Notes: generated by a model from the letters alone, not told the origin. Counted from the first letter of the stretch, positions 19,213-28,773 are shown. The stretch: 42,542 nucleotides of DNA from Bacteroidales bacterium (GCA_021740045.1 JAIPAP010000020.1:1-42542), one strand, 5' to 3'. Program-made: numbers and translations.

Positions 19213-20472
19213 TTAACGCCGCCATTGTTCCACGGCATTGAACCAAAGATTTTCATAACCCGGCGAACGGTCGATCAGATAATAATCGGGTGTAAACGGA
19301 TTATCAACCCGGATAAAATCAAATTTTTTAGCCTCCAGGCTACCCGGTATACCGTATACCCATCGCTCAAAATCATCGCGGCGAAAAACAGCATTGGGTA
19401 GTCCGAAAATAATATACATCATCCCCCGTTCGGTTTTCCAGCCTTCGCGGATAGAAGGAAATAACCGGTTGGCATCTTCCACCCGGTGGTAATATTTTTT
19501 TAATAAAACCATTGCGCGGCCAGGTGTTCCTGCTATGTTTAACCAAAAACTGTCGACCGCCACCTTAGGCTCCTCATAACTCATCAGCTCTTCATACTCT
19601 TCCTGCTTGGTAATGTACCGCAGGGCTTCCGCCATTTGATGAGAGGTATTCACATTGGGGTAACCTTCGTATAAATAGGATAGCGTAAGCCCTTTCTTGC
19701 TGCTGGTATCGTTTTTAAACTGATAAAAGCCGGGCTTATCCAGGGTAAGTATTTCTGTTTGCCTATTATTGGTTAACATGATGGGATAGGTGGTATCTGC
19801 TTCATAATTGATATCACCAGAGGTTTCGTCGATTTTGAATGGTGGCGGCGGAACCGGTAAACGATCGCTGTAATATCCCATATAGATCTGCTCATGTTCA
19901 GGCGCTCCGCATTTTAACTGGAAAGGCTGTCCCGATGAAAAGTAATTGACAAAAATGGGATTACCCTTTGGGGTTAACGGAATAAAATAATGCGGATCGG
20001 AATAGGAGCTCTTATAAATTTCATGTATTGTGGTATAGGTATAGCCACGGTTCATATCCTTCAAATCAATCACCAGGATGTAATCATCTTCAAATTCAGC
20101 ATTCACATTAAAGTATTCTATGAGCTTATAATCCTTTTTGTAATGCCGGGAGTCAGTATATTCCAATGAAGCACTGTCGATTATCTCATCACTCTCGAAG
20201 GAATCATACAGCTCAAAATGCACTTGTATTTTAGCCTGGAAGGGCTCACCCGGTTTTTCACGGGCATACAAATAATCCTGCATTTTAGTCTTAAAATATA
20301 TCCGGGTAACAGAATCACTTACATTGAACGGCCTGAACTGAATAGCCGGCCGTCCTCTTTCACTTTTATAGAGATACGCCAGGTTTTCATAAGTCATCTT
20401 GTTCGACGGAGCGCAGCCGAACATCATGATCAAAAGCATTGAAATCGTTAATATGAGTATGGTCTTTTTCAT
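19213..20472 (-). CDS. GWxTD domain lipoprotein
   Basis: This 419-residue lipoprotein has a signal peptide ending in a lipobox with Cys20 (LLIMMFGC). The C-terminal third is the GWxTD domain: LFPSIREGWKTERGMMYIIF, where the usual TD appears as TE, followed by GLPNAVFRRDDFERWVYG. The domain ends in a conserved FNAVEQWRR tail, a layout typical of Bacteroidota. Function is unknown. Its ATG overlaps the rmuC stop codon as TAATG (20470-20474), which implies translational coupling. Confidence 0.87.
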   Translation of the reverse strand: MKKTILILTISMLLIMMFGCAPSNKMTYENLAYLYKSERGRPAIQFRPFNVSDSVTRIYFKTKMQDYLYAREKPGEPFQAKIQVHFELYDSFESDEIIDSASLEYTDSRHYKKDYKLIEYFNVNAEFEDDYILVIDLKDMNRGYTYTTIHEIYKSSYSDPHYFIPLTPKGNPIFVNYFSSGQPFQLKCGAPEHEQIYMGYYSDRLPVPPPPFKIDETSGDINYEADTTYPIMLTNNRQTEILTLDKPGFYQFKNDTSSKKGLTLSYLYEGYPNVNTSHQMAEALRYITKQEEYEELMSYEEPKVAVDSFWLNIAGTPGRAMVLLKKYYHRVEDANRLFPSIREGWKTERGMMYIIFGLPNAVFRRDDFERWVYGIPGSLEAKKFDFIRVDNPFTPDYYLIDRSPGYENLWFNAVEQWRR

Positions 20473-21836
20473 TATTCCTTATCGTTTAGTGCGCTTTGTT
20501 TAAAGCTTTGTGGGATTTCACTACTATTGCGGGCACCCAGTTCCCTTAGTTTCTCAACATGCCGTACCAGATTGCCACGGCCTGTTGCCAGTTTCTTATG
20601 AGCTTCATCATAGGTTTTTTGCACTGTTTGAAGTTGATTCCCCATTTTATCCATCTCCTTAAGGAAGGAAACAAATTTGTCGTATAAATTCCCTCCCTGC
20701 CGGGCAATTTCTAATGCATTTTGAGTTTGTTTCTCATGCCGCCATATTGAAGCCACAGTTTTTAAAGTGGCTAGTAAAGTGGTGGGGCTCACCAGCACTA
20801 TTTTCTTTTCCCAGGCGAAGTTAAACAAGGTGGTATCGTTTTCGATAGCGGCACTAAACGCCGGTTCAACCGGCAGAAACAGCAGCACAAAATCAGGGCT
20901 GTCAATCTGAATACTGCTTTCATAATTCTTTTCACCAAGCAGCTTAATATGATTGCGAACCGATTCGAGGTGCTGCTTAATAAAACGGTTCCGCTCAGCC
21001 TGATCGTCGGAGTTGATATATCGCTCATAGGCTACCAGCGAAACCTTGGAATCAATTATAATGTGCTTGTTTTCGGGCAGATGGATTACCACATCGGGTT
21101 TAACCTGTTTTCCCGATTGATTGGTACCCGTGTATTGCAGATCGTATTCCGAGCCTTTGGTCAAACCCGAACGCTCAAGGACTTTCTCAAGGATCATCTC
21201 ACCCCAGTTACCTTGCTTTTTCACATCACCTTTCAGGGCACGGGTGAGGTTATTGGCTTCCTGACTGATCTTTTGATTAAGGGCATGCAGGCTTTTAATT
21301 TCCGCCTTCAGGTCGGTTTGATCCTTAATTCCTTTTTGATAGGTATCTTCCACCTTTTTTTCAAAATTCGAAATCCGCTCCTTGAGCGGATTTAGCAGTT
21401 CACCCATATTTTTCTGATTGGTTTGGGAGAACTCTTCGGTATTTCGTTTTAATATCTTATGGGCGATGTTTTCAAACTCGGTGGTAAATTTCTTTTGCAA
21501 CTCCTCCATCTCCTTCTTCCTCACATCGAATTGGTCCTGCAAATTCTTAAAATCACTCTTCATTTGGGCCAGTTGAACGTTCAATTGTTCATTCCGATGA
21601 CGTTCACTGGTCAACTCCTCGCTCATTCGATTTTTTTCTTCTTCCAGGCGCTGATAGCGGTCATTTAATATTTCATATTGTGTTGATTGCCGGCTCAATT
21701 CCTGCATCTTCTCCTTCTCCAACCGGTTGATCCCGGTGGCATGACTATTTTCGGCCCTGCGCATAAGCCACTTATGGATGAACCAAACAATAATAAAGCC
21801 GATTAGTATGCCTGAAGCCAGATAGATCAAATCCAT
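20472..21836 (-). CDS. rmuC: DNA recombination protein RmuC
   Basis: This 454-residue protein has the RmuC plan: an N-terminal membrane anchor (LIYLASGILIGFIIVWFIH), a long coiled coil (about 35-135, Glu/Gln/Lys-rich heptads) and the RmuC nuclease-like domain (about 145-420). The latter contains GDVKKQGNWGEMILEKVLER, KPDVVIHLPENKHIIIDSKVSL and VLLFLPVEPAFSAA. RmuC limits inversions at short inverted repeats and belongs to the PD-(D/E)XK fold; the D/E-x-K residues are visible in the DSKVSL strand. The start at 21836 gives the anchor directly. It is followed without a gap by the GWxTD lipoprotein gene. Confidence 0.92.
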   Translation of the reverse strand: MDLIYLASGILIGFIIVWFIHKWLMRRAENSHATGINRLEKEKMQELSRQSTQYEILNDRYQRLEEEKNRMSEELTSERHRNEQLNVQLAQMKSDFKNLQDQFDVRKKEMEELQKKFTTEFENIAHKILKRNTEEFSQTNQKNMGELLNPLKERISNFEKKVEDTYQKGIKDQTDLKAEIKSLHALNQKISQEANNLTRALKGDVKKQGNWGEMILEKVLERSGLTKGSEYDLQYTGTNQSGKQVKPDVVIHLPENKHIIIDSKVSLVAYERYINSDDQAERNRFIKQHLESVRNHIKLLGEKNYESSIQIDSPDFVLLFLPVEPAFSAAIENDTTLFNFAWEKKIVLVSPTTLLATLKTVASIWRHEKQTQNALEIARQGGNLYDKFVSFLKEMDKMGNQLQTVQKTYDEAHKKLATGRGNLVRHVEKLRELGARNSSEIPQSFKQSALNDKE

Positions 21837-21856
21837 AGACCGGAAATTTCTTTATG

Positions 21857-21886
21857 TAAAATTACGAAAAACATAGAAGACAAAAA
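21857..21886 (-). promoter_or_regulatory. Candidate rmuC promoter
   Basis: On the minus strand TTTTTG (21886-21881) lies 16 bases before TAATTTTA (21864-21857), resembling the Bacteroidetes TTTG-N17-TAnnTTTG promoter with one mismatch in the last -7 base. Transcription would start about 14 bases before the ATG at 21836. Confidence 0.3.
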
Positions 21887-21892
21887 TGAAGT

Positions 21893-21970
21893 CCGCTAAA
21901 TTACGCCGGCCCATCACCAGGAAACGCTATTAAATGGCGTAACTTAGCGGGGAAATCGCGTAACTTAGCG
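21893..21970. repeat. Interspersed GC/AT inverted repeat, copy 1
   Basis: CCGCTAAATTACGCC (21893-21907) is inverted, with one mismatch, as GGCGTAACTTAGCGG (21936-21950). The core GCGTAACTTAGCG recurs directly at 21958-21970. The word style (CCGC-TAA-nTTACG) matches a second element at 35691-35781. It lies upstream of rmuC and downstream of the GDSL gene. Confidence 0.6.
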
Positions 21971-22013
21971 AACAATAATAAACCTGATTCGTACAAAAAT
22001 ACTTTTCTAAATC

Positions 22014-23318
22014 CTAAGGAAATGGAATTCCTTGGTATTCACTCACAGTAACCCTGGGTATTTGTGCATTGTACTGGGCATTTATCGCCATAATAAAATG
22101 ATTGGCGATTATGGCATTGCCGCGTTTGGATAAATGGATGCCATCAACACTGAACAAGCCACCGGTTATGAATTCGGCGCTGAAATCTATTCCATCGTAA
22201 GTTAAGCCTTCGGTTACCGATTTGCTTAGTATCTCATTCACATCCGCAAGCGCCAGGTTCATCTCCTGCGCCACCGAAAGAATAATGCCATTGTAGTTAT
22301 CGACGGCAGCCTCTACTTTAGCGGCCTCTTCCTCATCCAGCACAAAATAATGTGGAATAGGCTTTGCACTGCCCCATTGCGCACATTTTATGGAATCTTG
22401 CGGTACGGTAAGCAAAACATATTCGTTCTCTTTGATCTGCCTTACACCGCCCGGAGCGTTTTGATCTTCGATAATAAACGGATTCGGTCCCAGCTCAAAA
22501 GTAATTCCCAGTTGCTCATATGATAAATTCAATGCATCCCTGGTGGCCTCATCCTCAATCACAAGGGCATTATAGGGAACCGTGTTAAAAAACGGAATAT
22601 TGGTAATTTCGGGCACCGTGGATATTACCCCTTTGGCACCATTGGAGGTTAACTGGGTTAAAATGCCGAAAAGCGATGTTTGGAACAAATTACCCGAAGT
22701 AATGCTGTCGCCGGTGTTTTCACCTCCACTAACAGCATACCCCAACACATCATTGCTCCCGATCCAAAGCGAGAAAAAGCTGAAATTGGTAGCCATCACT
22801 TCATCCATAACCGATACATTGCCCGGGTTGGAAGCAAAGCGCGCAAAATAAGGATTGCCTCCTTGTGGATTGCTGTATAGAGGTGTTAGCAGATGAAATA
22901 TTTTAGCTCCGGGCACCCCGAAATTATTAAAGGGCCCCTGACCGGCAATAGAGATCATGTTTTCAGGATTGAACTCCTGATCGTAGGGAACAGGCGCCAG
23001 GCCAGCTTCTCCGTCGCATGCCTCCTTTATTCCCAGCATCAACCGGTTACCGAAACCGGTTCCATCAACCATTAAGGGCTGATTGAAATCACCGCCCCCG
23101 GCAAGCGCCATTTGCTCAGCCATTAATTTAGGGAAGGCATGTTTTTGTCCTTCCAGGTATAATTCACCGTTGGTAAAACCGGCTGTAAGGGAATTGCCCA
23201 CGGCCACGAAGTTTGAAAGGTCTGCTTCACCCTGCGTGGGTGAAAACTCTTCTATCTCAGGCGTGCAAGCCGCCAAAACAAATATAAACAGGATTAAGTA
23301 TATTGATATACGTTTCAT
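22014..23318 (-). CDS. SGNH/GDSL-type hydrolase lipoprotein
   Basis: This 434-residue lipoprotein has lipobox Cys18 (VLAAC). Block I of the SGNH hydrolases is FVAVGNSLTAGF with the nucleophile Ser43. Block III is SLWIGSNDVLGY with a GxND-type motif, and block V is SVDGIHLSKRGNAI, carrying the Asp-x-x-His of the triad near the C-terminus. It therefore probably cleaves esters at the outer membrane. It starts 29 bp after the FadL gene, and such GDSL-FadL pairs recur in Bacteroidota. A lipid released by the hydrolase and moved by the channel is a plausible shared role, but this is inference. Confidence 0.87.
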   Translation of the reverse strand: MKRISIYLILFIFVLAACTPEIEEFSPTQGEADLSNFVAVGNSLTAGFTNGELYLEGQKHAFPKLMAEQMALAGGGDFNQPLMVDGTGFGNRLMLGIKEACDGEAGLAPVPYDQEFNPENMISIAGQGPFNNFGVPGAKIFHLLTPLYSNPQGGNPYFARFASNPGNVSVMDEVMATNFSFFSLWIGSNDVLGYAVSGGENTGDSITSGNLFQTSLFGILTQLTSNGAKGVISTVPEITNIPFFNTVPYNALVIEDEATRDALNLSYEQLGITFELGPNPFIIEDQNAPGGVRQIKENEYVLLTVPQDSIKCAQWGSAKPIPHYFVLDEEEAAKVEAAVDNYNGIILSVAQEMNLALADVNEILSKSVTEGLTYDGIDFSAEFITGGLFSVDGIHLSKRGNAIIANHFIMAINAQYNAQIPRVTVSEYQGIPFP

Positions 23319-23347
23319 GATCAGTGTTTTTTATAATTCAACCTTCA

Positions 23348-24580
23348 TTAGAAATGATAATTAATGCCCAGCCCGGGGACAACGGCGTTGTACTTATAGG
23401 TACCGCCGAATTTGCCCGGTTCGTATGTGGCATCCCGTTCAAAGCCCATAATGTATAAAATGGAAGCATCCACATCGAAATTTTCCGACGGGGAATAAGT
23501 GAACCCCGCTGATAGCCCCAACTTATGAGCATCGGGGGTTTCGGGATTGTAATAGTTGTCTTTTACCGCCGGCATGTCATAATAAGCGCCCGCAGCTACA
23601 ATCCACTGATCATTGGCTTTATAACGTCCGCCTACGCGGAAAACAAGATTGTCATCATAGAGGCGCGGATTCCGCGAATCCTGTAGAGAAGGTGTATTGG
23701 TTTTAAAATCGAAGATAAGGGAGTCATAGGTGCTCCATTGGGTAAAATTGATATCGAGCGCCAGGGTGAGCTGTTCACTGGCTTTATAAGAAGCGCCGAA
23801 GTTAATGGTGGCCGGAAGCGGCAATTCCGCATCAAATTCATTTTCGGCCGGAAATGAGGCTGCAAGCGATTGCGGAACGGTAAAGTTGGCATCGCCGCCT
23901 TCCATTTCCATTAAGATCTCCGAACGGTAGGTCAACCCGAATTCCAATTGATCGGTGGGCCGGTAGGTTATTCCGGCATTGAATCCATAATTGGCTGTGG
24001 ATCCTTCCATATTCACACCAGCTTCACTTCCGTCGCTGCCGGTTAAGGGTAAGGCCTTGTTAAGCGTTACATCGCCCATAGCGTAAATAAAACCAATGCC
24101 AATGCCTAATTGGTCATTAATTTGATAAGCCACCGTAGGTTGAATGTATACGGCAAAAAGGGAAATATCCTGGATGAGGAAACGCCCGGCCCATGACTCG
24201 CCCCAATCCGTAGAGCTTCCAAAGGGCGTATAAGCTCCTATTCCTATACTGAGTTTATCGGATATTTTACCGGCACCATAAATGTAAAACGGCGTCCCGA
24301 AAGGATTATCGGTTTCGGCTTCATATACCGAAGGCGCTTCTTTTTGGAAGACAACATTCGACATAATACCGCTAGCGCCTAAGGAAAAACTGTATTTATC
24401 CCGTAAAAAAGGCAATGCACCGGGATTGTAAAAAATGGATTCAGAGCCAAGTGTTATACCGGTTCCGACCAACCCCATGGCCGTTTGCTTATTTCCTTGG
24501 AGCAACACTTGGTAACCACCTCCATAAGTGAGGCTGTTAGCTACTATGAACAAAAGCAGCAAAGCAAAAGTTTTTTTCAT
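23348..24580 (-). CDS. OmpP1/FadL-family outer-membrane transporter
   Basis: This 410-residue protein has a signal peptide (MKKTFALLLLFIVANSLTYG) and then the FadL-like hatch start: GGYQVLLQGNKQTAMG-x-VGTG and SESIFYNPGALPFL. Long alternating beta-strands end in a C-terminal aromatic residue (LGINYHF), typical of 14-stranded outer-membrane barrels. The family transports hydrophobic compounds such as fatty acids. It is the first gene of a two-gene unit with the GDSL hydrolase. Confidence 0.9.
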   Translation of the reverse strand: MKKTFALLLLFIVANSLTYGGGYQVLLQGNKQTAMGLVGTGITLGSESIFYNPGALPFLRDKYSFSLGASGIMSNVVFQKEAPSVYEAETDNPFGTPFYIYGAGKISDKLSIGIGAYTPFGSSTDWGESWAGRFLIQDISLFAVYIQPTVAYQINDQLGIGIGFIYAMGDVTLNKALPLTGSDGSEAGVNMEGSTANYGFNAGITYRPTDQLEFGLTYRSEILMEMEGGDANFTVPQSLAASFPAENEFDAELPLPATINFGASYKASEQLTLALDINFTQWSTYDSLIFDFKTNTPSLQDSRNPRLYDDNLVFRVGGRYKANDQWIVAAGAYYDMPAVKDNYYNPETPDAHKLGLSAGFTYSPSENFDVDASILYIMGFERDATYEPGKFGGTYKYNAVVPGLGINYHF

Positions 24581-24740
24581 AATGATCGATTTTGGTTAAT
24601 AAGGTTTGATTTGCAAGATAACAATTTTTTTTACACTGCTATCCATAATCACCCATTCTGCTATTTTTTGAAATCTTTTAATCCATATATGTCTATTTGA
24701 AAATAATTTATAGTATTGTAAAACAATATTTTCATGATTA

Positions 24741-24769
24741 TTGTCCTTATTATTGATAAGGTATTTTTG
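24741..24769 (+). promoter_or_regulatory. Strong Bacteroidetes-type promoter of the hybrid kinase
   Basis: TTG (24741-24743) is followed after 18 bases by TATTTTTG (24762-24769), a full fit to TTG-N17/18-TAnnTTTG. The expected start of transcription, a few bases past the box, coincides with the ATG at 24775, suggesting a leaderless message. Confidence 0.5.
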
Positions 24770-24774
24770 TGAAG

Positions 24775-27240
24775 ATGAATAAGAAAGTTCTAAACAGATT
24801 AGATCACATTGAACAGTTGATTATCTCCCATAAAAGTAATCCTGAGGATGCAGATTGGGAAGAGTTAGAGGAAGAAGTAGGCAAGCTCAGGAAAGACCTG
24901 AAAACAGAACAGGGCAAAACCAAAACTCAAACTGATAACCGTAACAAACTGCTCAATGACCTTAAAGAACGTTATAAAGAACTTAACTGCCTGTATAAAT
25001 TATCATGCGTAGCTATTGATAGTGAGCTTTCAATGCAGGAGATCTTTCAGGAAGCCCTGAAGCTTATTCCGGAAAGCTGGCAATTTCCCGAACACACAGC
25101 AGCCCGGATTACATATAATGACCAGGAGTTCCAAACCGGTAATTTTGAAAAAACCCAATGGGTCCAGTCAGCTAATATAGAGAATGGCAGAGGTCGTATG
25201 GGGAGCATCGAGGTGTATTATCTGGAAAAAAAACCTACTGCCGATGAAGGACCGTTTTTGAAAGAGGAACGGGACTTACTGAACACCTTTGCCGCCTTGC
25301 TAAGTGATATCATTAAACGGAAGGAAACCGAAAACCATCTGAAAGCAAGTGAGCACCGGGCAAGTCTGATCACGGAAAACACCAGTTCGTTGATTTCACT
25401 CATCGATCCCGGGGGAAGCGTCGACTATGCCAGCCCCTCACATAAAAACCTTGGATACAATCCGGATAAACTTATAAATACCCCAGGGTTTAACCTTATT
25501 CATCCTGACGATAAACCACAGCTTTCGTCAAAGCTCGAAAAAGCCAATGCCGGAAAGCTCGATCATATTAATATTGAATTCAAAATCCTGAATACCGATG
25601 GAAGTTACCACTATATGGAAGGAACTTTTGATGCCATCAGGAACCCGGAAGGAAAGCTGGAAAGCATTATTATGGTAGCCGATGATATTACCTCCCGGAA
25701 AAAAGTTGAAGAAGCTTTAAGAGAAAGTGAGCAGAAATACCGCGACTTGGTTGAGGATCTGGGTGAGGGCATTGTCATAATGGATAAAAACTTCAATATC
25801 AATTTTGCCAATCCGGCCGCTGAAAGCATAATGGGTGTTGAAAGAGGAGGCCTTACTAACCGAAGTGTTCGTCAATTCACCAATGCAACCTCCCAGCGGA
25901 AAATTGAAGCTGAAATCACAAAGCGAGCCCACGGCAAAAAATCCTCCTATGAAATTGAATTGGTACGCCCTGATGGAGCTACACGCTGGGTACAGCTTAC
26001 CGCTGTTCCTAAGTTCGATCAGCAGGGCAATTTTCAATATTCGATGGGGATCATCAGGGATATAACCCAAAATAAAATCTACTATGAAGAGTTGGTTGCA
26101 GCCAAAGAAATGGCTGAAGAAAGCGACCGGCTTAAGTCAGCCTTTTTGGCAATCATGTCGCACGAACTGCGCACCCCTTTAAATGCCATTATCGGTTTTA
26201 GTAACCTGATAGAAAATGAATTGCCGGTAGAAGAGTCGAAGGAGTACCTACAGATCATTAATCGCGAAGGGCATCATTTGCTGGAGATCATCGAATCAAT
26301 GTTTGATATTTCGATACTCGAAACCAAAGAGGCAACCCTGAATAACGATAGATTTATACTGAAGGATTTCTTTAACCTATTGGATACTGAGATTACCAGC
26401 ATTAAAAGTGCACATGGCAAAGATCATTTAGAGATTAATAAACATTTACCTGAATCCTATGAGGAGGTGGAGCTTAATGCCGACGAAAGCAAGCTGAAAA
26501 GGGCAATGCACGTATTACTGGACAATGCTGTTAAATTCACAAGCGAAGGCCATGTCGAGTATGGCATTACCATTAACGATCAACAACCGGTATTTTATGT
26601 AAGTGACACAGGCATAGGCATTCCAAAAGATCAACAAGCCATCATTTTCAAAAAATTCCGCATGGTGGATGAATCGCATACCCGTCAGTATGGTGGTGTG
26701 GGTCTTGGATTGGCCCTTTGCAATAAGATTGCCGATCTGCTCCGGGGAAAAGTTTGGGTTAAATCTGAAGAAGGTGCGGGCGCAACATTTAAATTTGCCC
26801 TTCCGAATACTTCTTTAAAAACTGAAGTAAAAATGGAAGAAAAAGAAAGTAAATCCGGAAATCCGAATTTAACCGGTAAACAAATCATTATCGCCGAAGA
26901 CGAAGAAACCAATTTTGAGTTTCTCAACATCATGCTTCGGAAGCTAGGGGCTACCATTTACCGGGCCTATAATGGTAAAGAGGCTATTAAACTAGCCTCC
27001 GAAAATAAGGATATCGACCTTATTATTATGGATATCAAAATGCCGGTCATGAATGGATACACTGCCACGCAAAAAATCAGGGAATTCAATAAAGAGGCAC
27101 CCATTATTGCCGTAACGGCCTACGCCATGGCCGGTGATGATATAAAGGCCAAAGAAGCCGGCTGCGATGATCATCTTTCAAAACCATTCAGAAAAGAAAA
27201 ACTTATGAGAATGATCAATAAATACATGCGTGCAGTCTAA
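24775..27240 (+). CDS. PAS-domain hybrid sensor histidine kinase/response regulator
   Basis: This 821-residue soluble kinase has an N-terminal coiled coil (about 10-70), a GAF-like region (about 70-185), PAS1 (about 195-312), PAS2 (about 316-438), HisKA with phospho-acceptor His463 (FLAIMSHELRTPLNAI), an HATPase domain (N-box LLDNAVKF at about 581, G1 box DTGIGIP at about 611, then YGGVGLGLAL) and a C-terminal receiver (acidic pair near 708, phospho-Asp753 in LIIMDIKMP, Lys803 in LSKPF). All catalytic residues are present, so it can probably phosphorylate its own receiver. No transmembrane helix was seen, so the signal is cytoplasmic. The ATG at 24775 is preferred over the GTG at 24769, which lies inside the -7 box. 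No output regulator is adjacent. Confidence 0.93.
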   Translation: MNKKVLNRLDHIEQLIISHKSNPEDADWEELEEEVGKLRKDLKTEQGKTKTQTDNRNKLLNDLKERYKELNCLYKLSCVAIDSELSMQEIFQEALKLIPESWQFPEHTAARITYNDQEFQTGNFEKTQWVQSANIENGRGRMGSIEVYYLEKKPTADEGPFLKEERDLLNTFAALLSDIIKRKETENHLKASEHRASLITENTSSLISLIDPGGSVDYASPSHKNLGYNPDKLINTPGFNLIHPDDKPQLSSKLEKANAGKLDHINIEFKILNTDGSYHYMEGTFDAIRNPEGKLESIIMVADDITSRKKVEEALRESEQKYRDLVEDLGEGIVIMDKNFNINFANPAAESIMGVERGGLTNRSVRQFTNATSQRKIEAEITKRAHGKKSSYEIELVRPDGATRWVQLTAVPKFDQQGNFQYSMGIIRDITQNKIYYEELVAAKEMAEESDRLKSAFLAIMSHELRTPLNAIIGFSNLIENELPVEESKEYLQIINREGHHLLEIIESMFDISILETKEATLNNDRFILKDFFNLLDTEITSIKSAHGKDHLEINKHLPESYEEVELNADESKLKRAMHVLLDNAVKFTSEGHVEYGITINDQQPVFYVSDTGIGIPKDQQAIIFKKFRMVDESHTRQYGGVGLGLALCNKIADLLRGKVWVKSEEGAGATFKFALPNTSLKTEVKMEEKESKSGNPNLTGKQIIIAEDEETNFEFLNIMLRKLGATIYRAYNGKEAIKLASENKDIDLIIMDIKMPVMNGYTATQKIREFNKEAPIIAVTAYAMAGDDIKAKEAGCDDHLSKPFRKEKLMRMINKYMRAV

Positions 27241-27250
27241 AATTGCTCTG

Positions 27251-27865
27251 CTATTTCACGGTCAACTCCATCATTTTTTGATCTTCGAGATAGCAAACCA
27301 GGCTATCGCTTATCTTCACCTCACCCACGCCTTCGGGGGTTCCTGTAAAGATTAGGTCACCCATTTTCAGGGTCATAAATTGTGAGACATAGGAAATAAT
27401 CTGATCAATGGAAAAGATCATATCTTTTGAAGTGGCTGCTTGTGCTGCTTCACCGTTCAGCTCCATACGAAAACGGATATTCTCGGGGTCGGGCAGATCT
27501 TGTTTCATTACAAAGCCACGACTTACGGGAGCCGAAAAATCAAAGGCCTTGGCTATCTCCCACGGAAGGCCCTTTTCTTTACATTTTCGCTGAAGGTCGC
27601 GTGCCGTAAAATCAATCCCTATTCCAATTTCATCCCAATACGTGTAAGCCCACTTTTCCTGGATATTCTTCCCTACCTTGTTGATGCGTACCACGAGTTC
27701 GGTTTCGTAATGGATCTCGTTTGAAAAATCGGGATAGAAAAATGGATGATTTTTGGGCAACAGAGCCGACTCGGGCTTAAGAAAAAAGACCGGGGCTTCC
27801 GGCAGGGGATTATTCAGTTCTTTAGCATGATTGACATAATTTCTGCCGATGCATATGATCTTCAT
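27251..27865 (-). CDS. Fumarylacetoacetate hydrolase (FAH) family protein
   Basis: This 204-residue FAH-fold protein starts with KIICIGRNYVNHAKELNNPLPEAPVFFLKP, the short bacterial form. Divalent-metal ligands are E54 and E56 (IHYETELVV) and D85 (IGIDFTARD). The late TGTPEGVG loop is conserved. Related enzymes hydrolyse or decarboxylate acylpyruvates and oxaloacetate; the substrate cannot be told from sequence. It lies 22 bp downstream of the exonuclease gene and is convergent with the kinase gene only 10 bp away. Confidence 0.9.
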   Translation of the reverse strand: MKIICIGRNYVNHAKELNNPLPEAPVFFLKPESALLPKNHPFFYPDFSNEIHYETELVVRINKVGKNIQEKWAYTYWDEIGIGIDFTARDLQRKCKEKGLPWEIAKAFDFSAPVSRGFVMKQDLPDPENIRFRMELNGEAAQAATSKDMIFSIDQIISYVSQFMTLKMGDLIFTGTPEGVGEVKISDSLVCYLEDQKMMELTVK

Positions 27866-27887
27866 AATGACACCTCTTTTCTTTTGC

Positions 27888-28712
27888 TTAGGTTATGTTT
27901 ACCGAATTCTTATTGAAACCACGCAGTTTTATGGCGGTGATCACCTTTTTAGTTGACCGCGGAAAATCGGCCTTCATCATCCAGTCGTAATAAGCAGGCT
28001 CTTTGTTAAAGATAGCTTCCACCGATTTGCCTTTATGTTTACCGAAATTAAAAACCTCCACATTATCTTTATTAAAAATAATGTTACCCAGCAAATCGGC
28101 ATTCCGGTTAAAGTAACTGAACTGCTGCAGGGCTTCAACATCGTTTTTCACCGGAAAACTAACATTACCTTTTTTATCCACATACTGGGTGTCCTGGTAT
28201 TTATCAAGCTGGGACTTGAGCACTTCATAAGTAGCCCGGGCATCGGCTTCGGCACTATGGGCATTTTCAAGGTCTTTCTCACAATAAAATTTATAAGCTG
28301 CTTTCAGGGTGCGCGGTTCCATTTTATGAAAGATATTCTGCACATCCACAAAGCGCCGGTTCTTGATGTCGAAATCAATTTCAGCCCTTAGGAATTCCTC
28401 CACCAGTAAGGGAATATCAAATTTGATGGAATTATATCCACCCAAGTCGCATGATTCAAGAAACTTGGCAAATTCATTGGCCTTTTGGGCAAAGGTGGGC
28501 TTGTCCTTTACATCCTCGTTAGTAATGCCATGAATAGCTGTGGTTTCGGGGGGAATGGGTATGGTTGGGTTGATGAGTTCGGTTTTTAGCTCTTCGGTAC
28601 CGTCGGGATGGATCTTTACAATACTGATCTCCACAATGCGATCCTTACCGACATTTGTGCCGGTGGTTTCCAGATCGAAAAAGGCGATGGGGCGTGTTAA
28701 ATTAAGCTCCAT
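27888..28712 (-). CDS. DnaQ-like 3'-5' exonuclease
   Basis: This 274-residue exonuclease has an N-terminal DEDDh domain: Exo I D13-x-E15 (AFFDLETTGTN), Exo II in GGYNSIKFDIPLL, and Exo III with the His and Asp in NAHSAEADARATYEVL. The C-terminal about 60 residues (FNFGKHKGKSVEAIF, then PAYYDWMMKADFPRSTK) form the small DUF3820-type module seen after some bacterial exonucleases. It resembles the proofreading epsilon subunit, but the extra module suggests a stand-alone repair or RNA-processing role. The gene lies behind a -7 box and a 5' hairpin. Confidence 0.9.
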   Translation of the reverse strand: MELNLTRPIAFFDLETTGTNVGKDRIVEISIVKIHPDGTEELKTELINPTIPIPPETTAIHGITNEDVKDKPTFAQKANEFAKFLESCDLGGYNSIKFDIPLLVEEFLRAEIDFDIKNRRFVDVQNIFHKMEPRTLKAAYKFYCEKDLENAHSAEADARATYEVLKSQLDKYQDTQYVDKKGNVSFPVKNDVEALQQFSYFNRNADLLGNIIFNKDNVEVFNFGKHKGKSVEAIFNKEPAYYDWMMKADFPRSTKKVITAIKLRGFNKNSVNIT

Positions 28713-28743
28713 GATTAAGGTATTATTTGATTAAAATAAATTA

Positions 28744-28770
28744 AGCTTTACGGTTCAGAACCGTAAAGCT
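28744..28770 (-). promoter_or_regulatory. Perfect 12-bp stem-loop at the 5' end of the exonuclease mRNA
   Basis: AGCTTTACGGTT (28744-28755) and AACCGTAAAGCT (28759-28770) form a perfect stem with a three-base loop. On the minus strand it lies directly after the -7 box at 28774-28781, so the predicted transcript would begin with this hairpin, 30 bases before the ATG at 28712. It could protect the mRNA 5' end. Alternatively it terminates the E2 transcript arriving from upstream, since a U-rich stretch (TTTATTTT) follows. Confidence 0.55.
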
Positions 28771-28773
28771 ATA

